From contig NZ_CP063785.1 of assembly GCF_025860405.1 (NCBI RefSeq), forward strand, positions 186,001-250,000: DNA of 64,000 nucleotides, in the 5' to 3' direction. Under the pieces are notes generated by a model that made no database searches, was not told the DNA's origin, and saw only the letters and a program-made list of their open reading frames with translations. Position numbers and translations under genes: made by a program. Source of the DNA: Tolypothrix sp. PCC 7712 (lineage in GTDB: Bacteria > Cyanobacteriota > Cyanobacteriia > Cyanobacteriales > Nostocaceae). Position 1 is the first letter of the stretch. Every line of letters begins with the position of its first letter. Positions 41,826 through 50,864 of the stretch are shown in pieces.

Positions 41826-44795
41826 TTAATTCACTTTAAACATCTCTACAGTGGCTTGTAATTCTTGGGAAATTTCCACAGTCTGTTGTAGAGATTGGCA
41901 CACTTTACGCGAGTCATTGCTAGTCAGTACGGATACTTTGGAAATGTCTTGCATCAATTTGCTGACTGCTTGCGATGTTTCAACCTGAGATGCTGTGGCT
42001 GCAGAAATTGACTGGACTAACTCATCAATTTGTGCAGATACATTGAGAATTTCATTCAGGGAGGTTTTGGCATTTTCCACAATGTGAGTACCTTCTACTA
42101 CCTGCTGAGTTCCCTGTTCCATCGCTTTCACTACTTCAGTGGTTTCCCGTTGAATTTTCTTGACTATCTGCTCAATTTCTTGGGTAGCATCAGCGCAACG
42201 GGCTGCTAGGGAAGCAACTTCTTCAGCAATAATTGCAAAACCTTCTCCTTCTGTACCGGATCTGGTGGCTTCCAAACCAGCATTGATGGCTAAAAAGTTG
42301 GTTTGCATAGCGATTTGATTAATCAAGGCGACTACATGGGAAATTTGTTGTGAAGATTCGCCCAAACGCTTAACTTTTTTCGCTGTATCACCAATTGTAG
42401 AACGCAATTTTAAGGTGTTTTGTACAGCTAAATCCATCGCCTCGCCATTGTGTTGAGCCGTAGAAGATGCTCTGTGAGCCACAAGCGCAGCTTGTCTGGC
42501 ATTTTCGGCTACAGCTTCAATAGAAACTTTCATTTGGTGAATACTATTTAAGCCGAGGCTGATATCATCTGTTTGTTTGAGGGCTTTATCTGCCAGTTGA
42601 CGGATGGCTACTTCGTTGTCACCTAGGGCTGTATTTACCTGGATAGCCGAGGCTTTCACTTTTGTCACAATCACACGCAAACTTTCTACAATGGAGTTGA
42701 AAAAGTCTGCAACTGTTCCCAATTCTCCGTATGTGACTTCCGATCGCACTGTCAAGTCACCTTGGAATGCGCCTTCGATATCGCTGAGGAGTGTGAGGAT
42801 TTGCTGTTGTAAAGCCTCGTTGTGTTGGCGTTGTTCTAGTGCAGTTAATTCGGCGCGGGAACGTGATGTGTCGATTTGTTCTAAGAGAGATGATTGCTCT
42901 AGTGCATAGCCGATAGGAATCGCCACCTGCTTTAACAAATTAATTTCTATATCATCCCACTCACGGAAACCAGAACATTGGTGAGCAATCAACAAACCAT
43001 AGAGTTTGTTGTCAATCAAAATTGGAGCTACTAAATTGGCTTTAACTGCAAATCTTTCTAGTTGGACAAGGTGACAGTCACTCAAGCTAGCTGCATAGAT
43101 ATTTTCTAGTACTTGTACCCGGCCTCTTTGATATTTTTGAACATAATCCCTGGCAAAACAAGGATCAGTAATTTGTTCTCCTAAAGAGGATGGCCAATCA
43201 GCTCCCACGGATTCGGCAATAATTGTGCCTTCCCAATTTTCGTTGAAGCGATAGACAATAACGCGATCAGCTTTGATGGCTTCTCTAGTGCTGCTGACTG
43301 CTACATTGAGGATTTTTTTAGCGTTGAGCGTACCCCGGAAGCGAGCGGTAATTTCATTGACTATTTGTGATAGTTTGGCTTCATTTTCTTGGCGAATTGC
43401 TTGTTCTGTGAGCTTATCTGCCATTTGATTAAAGGTATTAGCCAATTGCCCGACTTCATCACTGGCAAAAATCTCCGCCCGAGCAGTGCGATCGCCTGTG
43501 GCAAATTTTTGAGCTGTTTGCTCTAGATGCTGAATTGGTTTAACAATGCCGCGCCGAAATACCAGTGCCCAAAATGATATGATTAATAATGCTAAAACTA
43601 TGGTTAGAACTTCTACCCAAAAGCTATTTTCTAGTAATTGATTGAGGGCAGTTTCTGGAGTTCCTCGCACTAACACTGCTACCGAGTTTTCATCTACTAC
43701 AGTAGCTAAACCATCATTGGTTTCAATGATTTTATTCGGCACTGCTTTCGCTGCCATTGTGTAAGTTTGGTTACCTACTTTTATCCTGCCGGTAACTGGA
43801 TTCCCATTGGCTGATATTGCTGCTGCCAATAAATTTTTCCCGGTTGCGGGTAATGGCACATTTGTTTGTGCTTGATTAATATCTTTAGATGAGCCTTGAT
43901 CCAAAGCTGTTGCTAAAGAAAATTCGCCTGTTGGTTGGCTGAGGTAAACCGCACTATAGCCACCACCAGTGGCTTTTAATGTTCCTTTGACAATGGGTTC
44001 TTTCCCATTCACAATGTCTCCAGAAATTAAAGCCCCAACTACTTCTTGAGTTTTGGAGTTTTTGACAGGTGTGACTGTATAACGAATCAGGGCATTTTGG
44101 TTACTAAAACCTTCTGGTAAGACAGGTGATTCTTTGCTGATTTCTGACCAAGTGACTATTCTTGTAGCTTTGATTTGTTGCGGATTATTTAATACCTCAC
44201 TCACCAAATTATCGGGGTTAAAAATCTCGCCTTCCCGATTAGTATTGCCATTAACAATAATTTTAAAATCTTTACCAACTAAGGTGGCGTATTCAATTTT
44301 TCTGGCTTTAAGTTCGTTGGTGAGAATTTGCTTAACTTCTTGCTTTAATGTTGGCGTTAATACTTGCCCTGAGCTATGCAAAACCGCAGCTTGAATAATT
44401 GCCGGATTATCAGATTGACCCCGGAAACCAAAGCCCATCTGATTAATTTTGATATTGTAATTAATATCTGTAACAGCTAACTCTGACTTGGCTTGCTCAA
44501 GTGAGAGAGTCTGCAAATTACTCGTAATTAAGTATCGACCAACTAAGCTAATACCCACAATCGATACTAATTCTGACGCTATTAAAGCAATCAGTTGTTT
44601 GCGTCCAATAGAAAGATTATAAAATCGCTGGAATAAAGACTTAATTAATCCTTGCTGTGCCTGTTGGTGTTGAGGAATTGGCGCTCCTAATCCTAGGGAG
44701 TAATTACTCTGCTGCTCAAGGTTTACGGGTGGGTTTAAAGATGATGGCTGATACTCTGATGTCAAAGTAGTGTTGCCATGAAGCCTATTATTCAT
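41826..44795 (-). CDS. Methyl-accepting chemotaxis protein with periplasmic Cache-like domain and CBCR-type GAF domain
   Basis: The 989-residue receptor has TM1 (about 66-90), a large periplasmic Cache-like domain (91-390), TM2 (391-414), HAMP (411-465), a GAF domain (about 478-640) and an MCP signalling domain (about 700-989). The GAF holds D544-P-C546-F, the DXCF motif of blue/green cyanobacteriochromes. It also holds C574-H575 (SDCH), the chromophore-binding cysteine. The 28-residue spacing equals that of TePixJ (C494/C522). It therefore likely binds a bilin and acts in phototaxis, like PixJ. No cheA or cheW genes are adjacent. AGGTGAAG precedes the ATG. Confidence 0.93.
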   Translation of the reverse strand: MNNRLHGNTTLTSEYQPSSLNPPVNLEQQSNYSLGLGAPIPQHQQAQQGLIKSLFQRFYNLSIGRKQLIALIASELVSIVGISLVGRYLITSNLQTLSLEQAKSELAVTDINYNIKINQMGFGFRGQSDNPAIIQAAVLHSSGQVLTPTLKQEVKQILTNELKARKIEYATLVGKDFKIIVNGNTNREGEIFNPDNLVSEVLNNPQQIKATRIVTWSEISKESPVLPEGFSNQNALIRYTVTPVKNSKTQEVVGALISGDIVNGKEPIVKGTLKATGGGYSAVYLSQPTGEFSLATALDQGSSKDINQAQTNVPLPATGKNLLAAAISANGNPVTGRIKVGNQTYTMAAKAVPNKIIETNDGLATVVDENSVAVLVRGTPETALNQLLENSFWVEVLTIVLALLIISFWALVFRRGIVKPIQHLEQTAQKFATGDRTARAEIFASDEVGQLANTFNQMADKLTEQAIRQENEAKLSQIVNEITARFRGTLNAKKILNVAVSSTREAIKADRVIVYRFNENWEGTIIAESVGADWPSSLGEQITDPCFARDYVQKYQRGRVQVLENIYAASLSDCHLVQLERFAVKANLVAPILIDNKLYGLLIAHQCSGFREWDDIEINLLKQVAIPIGYALEQSSLLEQIDTSRSRAELTALEQRQHNEALQQQILTLLSDIEGAFQGDLTVRSEVTYGELGTVADFFNSIVESLRVIVTKVKASAIQVNTALGDNEVAIRQLADKALKQTDDISLGLNSIHQMKVSIEAVAENARQAALVAHRASSTAQHNGEAMDLAVQNTLKLRSTIGDTAKKVKRLGESSQQISHVVALINQIAMQTNFLAINAGLEATRSGTEGEGFAIIAEEVASLAARCADATQEIEQIVKKIQRETTEVVKAMEQGTQQVVEGTHIVENAKTSLNEILNVSAQIDELVQSISAATASQVETSQAVSKLMQDISKVSVLTSNDSRKVCQSLQQTVEISQELQATVEMFKVN

Positions 44796-45970
44796 AAAAA
44801 ATCTTCACCTGTCAGTCACTGAAAATACCCTAAATACGGAAGTATCAATATCCAGTCAGATTAATACTTAATATTTAATACTGAACTTCAAGCCAGGTTT
44901 TAAACTCGTGACTGGAAACTAATAAATTTCATCTATTTTATGGAAAAGATAGCTATAAAAGTAGATACGATATCACCCCTGATATTGAGTAGTAGATAGG
45001 TGAAAATTACCTGGCACCATTGGGATAATAAAATATATTTTGCTAATATTTATTACCCATCTCTTCGTAACTACTTTAGGCGCTCTATCTGCGATTCCCG
45101 GATTTTAATTTTGAGTGTCAATATCTCATAATTGCCATTTTCGGGATACTTGCTGATAGATATTCCTAGAGCTAACTTTCATTTGTGTTACTGACTTCCA
45201 AGCAAGTAGCTTGATTTTGGTAAACACATAGTAATTAATAGGGAACAGGTAAAAGCTCAAACAATTGGTACGAGTTGCTAAATCATGAATATGTTGTAAA
45301 AAATTTTTAACTCATAATCTGGCAACCCTTGTTGATTTCAGTACAATAGCTACATGAATTTTCTCTGCCTCAGTAATGCACCTAGTGGTTTTTACGTAAA
45401 GAAAATTTCCTAAATAAAAACCTATGCTGATAACAAAGAATGGCAATAATACCATGAAATCTTTTCACTATTAAAGTGTTAATATCAGGCTGATGTATGG
45501 TTAAATCAGTGTTTACCATAATTGCTGTGAAGCAAAGCAAATTTTGATGAAATTGATATTGTTTTGACTTCAACCTTGTAAGTAACTAATTATGCCATAT
45601 ATTGAGCATTATTTTGTAGTTATTTAAGTGACTTTATAAAAATAATACCTTTGTTAGATTTTAACTTTACAATTCTCCCAGTATTTCTGTCAAGCAAATT
45701 TAACAGGTATTGTTTGCTACAAAAATATATACTTAAGTTTGTGTGTCTTAGTATTACCAAGCAGTCCCAGAATATAAATTATTACTGGGTAGGTGAGAAT
45801 CAAATATTAAATTTTTATATAGCTATCTGGTTGAATTGCAGAAATAATTTACACAAAAAGAAAAGGAATAGGGAACAGAGGATAGGGGAGAAGAATCCAG
45901 GTATGTTCAGTTATTTTCCAAATTAAATATGAGTTTCCTAGCAGCTATTTGATGCATGAACTTACTCGTT
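44796..45970. other. Long AT-rich intergenic region, no convincing gene
   Basis: I see no gene. Open frames at 45382-45573 (minus) and 45651-45926 (plus) have biased, low-complexity composition and no ribosome site. The region probably holds the chemoreceptor promoter and ends at the IS target site. Confidence 0.5.
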
Positions 45971-46005
45971 GCTTCAAAGGGGTGAACGAAAAAAGGTGTG
46001 GGGAA

Positions 46006-46042
46006 GAGCTTAGTTAGCGTACATCATACGCTAACTAAGCTC
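46006..46042. repeat. Subterminal hairpin of the insertion sequence
   Basis: GAGCTTAGTTAGCGT pairs perfectly with ACGCTAACTAAGCTC over a 7-base loop. It may block transcription into the transposase genes or serve as a terminator. Confidence 0.8.
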
Positions 46043-46079
46043 TGACTCATATAGATGTTAACTCTTATGAGAGTATGAA

Positions 46080-46496
46080 TTATTTTTGAAATCTTGCCGC
46101 TTCTTCAACTAGGTCATTGAGTCCTAGTTCTAATGTATGAAGCACCTGGTTTAACGCTTCGATTTTTGTCCGATTTTTCATCATCTCAACTGCCTTTAAA
46201 AAAGCAGGACTACCTGCTTTACCAATATATTGATGACAACTTTTGCTACCATTTTTGGTAACAAAGATAGGTTCTCCTGATTGCCACTTGTAATACCAAT
46301 AAGCGCCACCCTTACCTTTGGCGCGGTAACGAACAATCCAACAACTATTAGCAGCTACATCACTCTTAAGAAGAGTAGAGATTTCTTGGTTGATTTCTTC
46401 TCTTTTGGCTTGTAATTGTTCTATTCTATGTGCTAAATCTGAAAGATTCTGTTCTCTTGTTTTGACCACTATGTAAGTACTAACTTCAAAGGACAA
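46080..46496 (-). CDS. Accessory protein of the insertion sequence
   Basis: The 138-residue protein has a coiled-coil-like N-terminal part (LSDLAHRIEQLQAKREEINQEIS). A compact central part follows with CWIVRYRAKGKGGAYWYYKWQ and SCHQYIGKAGSPAFLKAVEMM, and the end is helical. It lies 15 bp downstream of the transposase stop in the same orientation, inside the same inverted repeats. It must therefore travel with the element. The aromatic-rich central motif resembles DNA-contacting domains, but I do not recognise a named family. Confidence 0.7.
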   Translation of the reverse strand: MSFEVSTYIVVKTREQNLSDLAHRIEQLQAKREEINQEISTLLKSDVAANSCWIVRYRAKGKGGAYWYYKWQSGEPIFVTKNGSKSCHQYIGKAGSPAFLKAVEMMKNRTKIEALNQVLHTLELGLNDLVEEAARFQK

Positions 46497-46511
46497 GTTT
46501 TATCGTAAACT

Positions 46512-47804
46512 TTACGCTACCTGACTGTAATTGTAAGATTTGGATGACCAAAAATTTGACCATCGAGTTGAATTACTTAAATATGCTGCCCTTAATGCCA
46601 TAACTCCTTCAGCTCCAAATAAAGACCAATGCATTCCCGCTTGTTTTAATCTTTGTGTAACCACACGCCGATTGGAGCTTTCAACCACTCCCGAACCAAT
46701 CATTAAACCAGCTTTTAAATAAGAGTGATAATCAATCCGACTCTGATTATTAGTTAAATAACGCTCTAAATCGGTAATAGCTCCCTTTAAATCTTTCTTC
46801 TTTTTGGGGAATTGATGACAATTTTCAATTACTGTATTCCATTGTGATTTTTTTAGTAATTGTTGTTGAGTTTTTACCCAATCCAATTGATAGTCTTCGT
46901 TATTTGGATACGCTGCTTTCGCTACTGCCCACACATATTCCGAGAGATGAAAAAAGTCGAGAATTTCCACCGAACCTGGAAATTGTTCTGATGCCATCGA
47001 CCAAATCCAATGTGCGCCATCACCAATTACTACGGTTTTTGTGGGTTTTGTACCTGCTACTTGATTATATAACTGGGATACTCTCTGAGTAAATTCTGGT
47101 CGAGATTTTAAAGTAGCTACATATTCCCGAGTACGTATAACACCTCTTTTTTTACCAACTTTTTGATGGTCTTTACTCCAGAAAATTACACCAACTTTTG
47201 CTTCTTTATATCCTTGTTTTTGATTCAAGGGAGTCATGACTCCATCAACTCCCACATATAATAAATCTGGTGGTTCCTGCTCTTGATTGGGAATTCCAAA
47301 CTGTGAAGAAGTGTCTTGCTCACATCGAACCTGAAACTCTTGTGTTTGTAGTTGATTTCCTGTCTTTTCTACTTGATTAGCTAAGGTTTTTTGTGTCAAA
47401 TCTAGTCTTGTCCATTTTTGAAACAAGGAGTGAGAATTTGGAAATTCACTACTAACTCCCAAGGCACAGGCTAATTCTAATACCATTGGTAGCCATTTAT
47501 CTTTTGGTAGTCCTAACTCTTCATCAACTTTGACTTTAATACCATCTGTTGTCTCATAAGCTCTACGTACAACAACCATTTCACCTAATGGAGTGTAATA
47601 TCTTTTTTCTCGTTTAGTTCTCGGATGTGAGTATTCGGCTTCTTTTTCTTCAATTAAGGCTTGGAATAAGCTTTGTTGCACAAAGTTCCCTAATTTTAGC
47701 CACATATTGTAAAATTCGCCCACAAATTCTTCTAAATGGTGACACTCCGGTAAGTCCTGGAGTGTGTCATTGATGTGAGACAGAATTGATTGGTGGTTGT
47801 TCAT
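46512..47804 (-). CDS. ISKra4-family DDE transposase
   Basis: I start this 430-residue protein at the ATG at 47804, since longer frames reach outside the element. It has candidate catalytic acids in LLYVGVDGVM, VVIGDGAHWIW and GSGVVESSNRR, in the order expected of the ISKra4 DDE triad. It also has the zinc-finger-free N-terminal region with TKREKRYYTPLGEMVVVRR typical of the family. No frameshift or premature stop was seen. It is transcribed with the accessory gene. Confidence 0.9.
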   Translation of the reverse strand: MNNHQSILSHINDTLQDLPECHHLEEFVGEFYNMWLKLGNFVQQSLFQALIEEKEAEYSHPRTKREKRYYTPLGEMVVVRRAYETTDGIKVKVDEELGLPKDKWLPMVLELACALGVSSEFPNSHSLFQKWTRLDLTQKTLANQVEKTGNQLQTQEFQVRCEQDTSSQFGIPNQEQEPPDLLYVGVDGVMTPLNQKQGYKEAKVGVIFWSKDHQKVGKKRGVIRTREYVATLKSRPEFTQRVSQLYNQVAGTKPTKTVVIGDGAHWIWSMASEQFPGSVEILDFFHLSEYVWAVAKAAYPNNEDYQLDWVKTQQQLLKKSQWNTVIENCHQFPKKKKDLKGAITDLERYLTNNQSRIDYHSYLKAGLMIGSGVVESSNRRVVTQRLKQAGMHWSLFGAEGVMALRAAYLSNSTRWSNFWSSKSYNYSQVA

Positions 47805-48152
47805 GGGAAGTTTGGTTTTATGGCATCTCAGATATGTTAGCGGAATTTGTCCGCTAACTCCTCTCCCACACTTTTTTTCGTTCACCCGCTTCAAAGCTAA
47901 CGTCTCACAGAGAACCGGGAGTAGAAAAAATATCTTTGAGTTGTATCTAGCGGCACCAAATAGCAACTAAAAACCTGTATATCTGCCTAATTAAAAACTC
48001 AACACCAAAACCTATCAGCTCTTTGCTGGCTAAAGTACAGCTAACAACACTAGCCATTTGTCTAGGATGAATTCTCCCCAATTTTCTGATGTCGCCTAGA
48101 AGTAAAGCAGTACAAGATATTGAGTATATCAGAATGTTTGTGGAGAAATTAG

Positions 48153-49058
48153 ATGTCTTCATTACTAGCTTTGTCCAATAGTTTAGCTGATACCGTAGAA
48201 CAAGTCGGGAGTTCTGTAGTTGCAGTTAACGCTGGTAGACGGGTTTCCTCAAGTGGAATTCACTGGCGGAATGGCATCATTGTCACTTCCGATGAATCGC
48301 TGCAACGTTATGAGGAAATTACTATTACTCTGGCAGATGGCCGTACTGTTGGAGCTACACATTTAGGACATGATTCTAGTACAGATGTCGCTGTGTTTCA
48401 AATTTCAGATGCAGCCGTACCTGTGGCGACAATTGGCGATACTACAACACTTAAAGTAGGCAATTTAGTATTAGGAATAGCCAGAAGTAACGAAGGAGAA
48501 TTGCGCGCGGCTTTAGGCGCAGTAAGTGTCGTGAGTGGTGCGTGGCGGAGTATGAACGGTGGGAATATTGACCAATATATCCGCCCAGATATTACCCTAT
48601 ATCCAGGCTTTGCTGGCGGCCCGTTGGTAGATGCGGCTGGTAATGTAGTAGGCATGAATACATCGGGAAGGCGTAGTACAGCATTAACTATCCCTGTGGC
48701 TACAGTTAACCGTGTAGTTGAGCAATTATTAGCTAAAGGTCATATTGCCCGGGGTTATTTAGGTGTAGGAATGCAACCTGTACGCTTACCCAATAACCTC
48801 ACAACTACCTTAAATTTACTTACTGATACTGGTGTAATTGTTGTCAATGTTGAGCCAGCTGGGCCTGCAGATAAAGCCGGGGTATTGCTGGGGGATGTAT
48901 TAGTGAAATTGGATGGTACAACGGTGAGTGATACCGGTGATGTGATGGCGTTACTTAATAGTAGCGATCGCGTGGGTAAAACTGTACCATTGCAAGTGGT
49001 TCGTGGTGGGGTGTTAGTCGAGTTAGCGATCGCAATTGGCGAACGTCCAGCTGAGTAA
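48153..49058 (+). CDS. Trypsin-like/PDZ protein with lost catalytic His and Ser (pseudo-protease)
   Basis: The 301-residue protein has the HtrA layout: trypsin-like domain (about 10-195), then a PDZ domain (YLGVGMQPV ... DTGVIVVNVEPAGPADKAGVLLGDVLVKLDG). The catalytic sites are altered. The TNAHV motif is replaced by TSDES (E48 in place of His), and GNSGG is GFAGG (A154 in place of Ser). Only the aspartate context (SSTDVAVFQI, D78) remains. It should bind peptides but not cut them. It has no signal peptide, so it is cytoplasmic. It lies 31 bp before an active paralogue and probably forms an operon with it and a response regulator. Confidence 0.9.
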   Translation: MSSLLALSNSLADTVEQVGSSVVAVNAGRRVSSSGIHWRNGIIVTSDESLQRYEEITITLADGRTVGATHLGHDSSTDVAVFQISDAAVPVATIGDTTTLKVGNLVLGIARSNEGELRAALGAVSVVSGAWRSMNGGNIDQYIRPDITLYPGFAGGPLVDAAGNVVGMNTSGRRSTALTIPVATVNRVVEQLLAKGHIARGYLGVGMQPVRLPNNLTTTLNLLTDTGVIVVNVEPAGPADKAGVLLGDVLVKLDGTTVSDTGDVMALLNSSDRVGKTVPLQVVRGGVLVELAIAIGERPAE

Positions 49059-49089
49059 TGCAAAATTCACAATTCACGATGGCAAAACT

Positions 49090-49932
49090 ATGACTAACAC
49101 AAGCTTTCCCAACATTGCTGATGAATTGGCAGCCTTAGCTGCTAAATTACGCCACAACACCGTTAAAGTCAGAAGCGGTTCCCAAGGAGTTGGTTCTGGT
49201 GTGATTTGGCAAGCCGATGGCTTAATTATTACCAATGCCCATGTCGCTACTAGCCGCAGAGCTACGGTAGAATTAGCTGATGGGCGGATATTTGAAGCTG
49301 TACGTACTAAGTTTGACCCACAACAAGATTTAGCTGCACTGAAAATTAATGCTACTAACTTACAGACTGCAACTATTGGTGATTCGGATGCGCTGCGAGT
49401 CGGGGAATTAGTTATAGCGGTGGGGAATCCCTTTGCTGATACTGGCGCTGTGACTACAGGAATTATTCACGGACAGCATCAACGAGCAGTGATGGCAGAT
49501 ATTCAATTGTATCCTGGGAATTCTGGCGGGCCTTTGGCTGATTGTCTCGGTCGCGTTGTGGGAATTAATACAATGGTTGTCAACGGTTTAGCTGTCGCCG
49601 TCCCTAGTTTAGCAGTCAACCGCTTTTTACTAGGTGCCAGCCGTCCGCAACTAGGAGTAACTTTGCAACCTGTGCTGATAGGTAACCGCAACCTGGGATT
49701 ATTAGTTTTATCTGTGCTTCCTGATAGCGCAGCCGCCACAGCTGGCGTACAAATTGGCGATGTGTTGATTGGCGTGTCGGGGCGATCGCTCTCTAGATAT
49801 GATGATTTAAGCAAATATCTGCAACAAAGCAAAGATGGCGAAGCCTTACCCCTACAAATTTGGCGTGGCAGTCAGCAATTTGTAGTTTATGTAGTATTGC
49901 AGAGTGGGAAAACTGCGGTGGAGTCGAGATGA
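49090..49932 (+). CDS. Trypsin-like/PDZ serine protease of the S1C (HtrA) type, apparently active
   Basis: The 280-residue protease keeps the full triad: H51 in ITNAHVA, D80 in DPQQDLAALKI and S145 in PGNSGGPL. A PDZ domain follows (LGLLVLSVLPDSAAATAGVQIGDVLIGVSG). I start at the ATG at 49090; upstream in-frame TTG codons would run into the end of the previous gene and lack support. No signal peptide is present. The stop overlaps the next start as ATGA. The paralogous pair of dead and live proteases followed by a regulator suggests a regulated proteolysis unit. Confidence 0.88.
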   Translation: MTNTSFPNIADELAALAAKLRHNTVKVRSGSQGVGSGVIWQADGLIITNAHVATSRRATVELADGRIFEAVRTKFDPQQDLAALKINATNLQTATIGDSDALRVGELVIAVGNPFADTGAVTTGIIHGQHQRAVMADIQLYPGNSGGPLADCLGRVVGINTMVVNGLAVAVPSLAVNRFLLGASRPQLGVTLQPVLIGNRNLGLLVLSVLPDSAAATAGVQIGDVLIGVSGRSLSRYDDLSKYLQQSKDGEALPLQIWRGSQQFVVYVVLQSGKTAVESR

Positions 49933-50561
49933 TTCGGGTAATGGTAGTTGCAACTTCCCCTGTGGTGCGGGCGGGTTTAGCGGCGGTTGTAACTAGCAAT
50001 TCCCAGTTAACGGTGGTGGGGAGTGCATCCGATTTGGATGTGTTAACTAGGGAAGTAGAACAATTAGAACCTGATGTAGTGCTACTAGATTTAGGTGCGA
50101 ATCTGCAACCAACAATCTGGGAAAAATTGCTTTTAATTCAACAGCAACAATATCCTCTAGGATTTTTGGTAATTGTAGAGGAACTAGAAAGCATTGATTT
50201 AGAAGCCGCCATTCATGCTGGCGTTCGGGGTTTATTACCCAGTACCAGTACAGAATCAGAAATTATCGCGGCGACAATTGCGATCGCAGATAATTTAGTA
50301 GTGCTACATCCGGATTTTTTAGAGTTACTACCCCTGCGGGAAAAAGTCACCACTACTCCCGTACAAACCCTAACACCCAGAGAAATTGAAGTTTTAGGAA
50401 TGCTTGGTTCTGGTTTAGGTAATCGAGCGATCGCTAAACACCTGCATATTTCTGAGCATACTGTAAAGTTTCACATCTCATCGATTTTTCAAAAGCTAGG
50501 TGTGTCTTCCCGCACTGAGGCTGTAACTGTTGGTGTACGTCTGGGTTTGATTATGCTCTAA
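49929..50561 (+). CDS. LuxR/NarL-type response regulator with degenerate receiver
   Basis: The 210-residue protein joins a receiver-like domain (1-120) to a LuxR-type HTH (LTPREIEVLGMLGSGLGNRAIAKHL ... HTVKFHISSIFQKLGV). The phosphorylatable position D54 remains (VVLLDLG), but the acidic pair that binds magnesium is replaced by A8-T9. The conserved lysine region reads GLLPSTSTE (P104). Phosphorylation is therefore unlikely and it may sense by binding a ligand or partner. The ATG overlaps the protease stop by four bases (ATGA), so translation is coupled. No histidine kinase is nearby. Confidence 0.85.
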   Translation: MIRVMVVATSPVVRAGLAAVVTSNSQLTVVGSASDLDVLTREVEQLEPDVVLLDLGANLQPTIWEKLLLIQQQQYPLGFLVIVEELESIDLEAAIHAGVRGLLPSTSTESEIIAATIAIADNLVVLHPDFLELLPLREKVTTTPVQTLTPREIEVLGMLGSGLGNRAIAKHLHISEHTVKFHISSIFQKLGVSSRTEAVTVGVRLGLIML

Positions 50562-50644
50562 ATCAACAGCTTCAGATTTGTAGATAAGTAGCTAAGTCTG
50601 TCATTGGAAATAAACCCAACTATTTATCCCAATTTAAAACAATA

Positions 50645-50728
50645 ATGCGACAGATTGTAGGGGCATGGGCAATGCCCTGCCCTCTAGAATATATTGATGT
50701 GTCGCAAACATTATTTGATTTGGTATTA
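50645..50728 (-). repeat. Most complete R2 dispersed repeat
   Basis: It begins ATGCGACAGATTGTAGGGGC and ends in the complement of ACCAAATCAAATAATG. It is the reference copy for the fragments at 449, 582 and 10543; the first few bases are also seen at about 9712-9730. Confidence 0.78.
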
Positions 50729-50864
50729 ATAAACGTAAATAGTTTTAAAATCCTCACCAATGACTAATGACCAATGACAGCCTCAGCCAGTTATCTTTAA
50801 TTTCGCCGATACACACATATTTTTTCTATTCGCTGTTAAGAATTCCCTGTCCCCTCCCTTTGTC

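Larger units (their letters stand above)
45980..47887 (-). mobile_element. ISKra4-type insertion sequence, structurally intact, 1908 bp
   Basis: The ends are inverted: GGGTGAACGAAAAAAGGTG at the left and its near-complement CACTTTTTTTCGTTCACCC at the right. The 9-bp sequence GCTTCAAAG flanks both sides directly (45971-45979 and 47888-47896), a target-site duplication. A perfect 15-bp stem hairpin (46006-46042) lies inside the left end and an 8-bp one (47836-47858) inside the right end. Two genes lie inside, a DDE transposase and a small accessory gene. The ends and duplication agree exactly, so insertion looks recent. Confidence 0.93.

Noticed and set aside
45382..45926. Small genes in the long AT-rich gap
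   Set aside because: Frames are short, biased in composition and lack ribosome sites.
47805..47966. N-terminal extension of the transposase
   Set aside because: It crosses the right terminal repeat and target duplication at 47887-47896, so it cannot belong to the mobile element.
47947..48162. 71-codon minus-strand gene beside the insertion sequence
   Set aside because: No recognisable feature, and it overlaps the start of the pseudo-protease gene.
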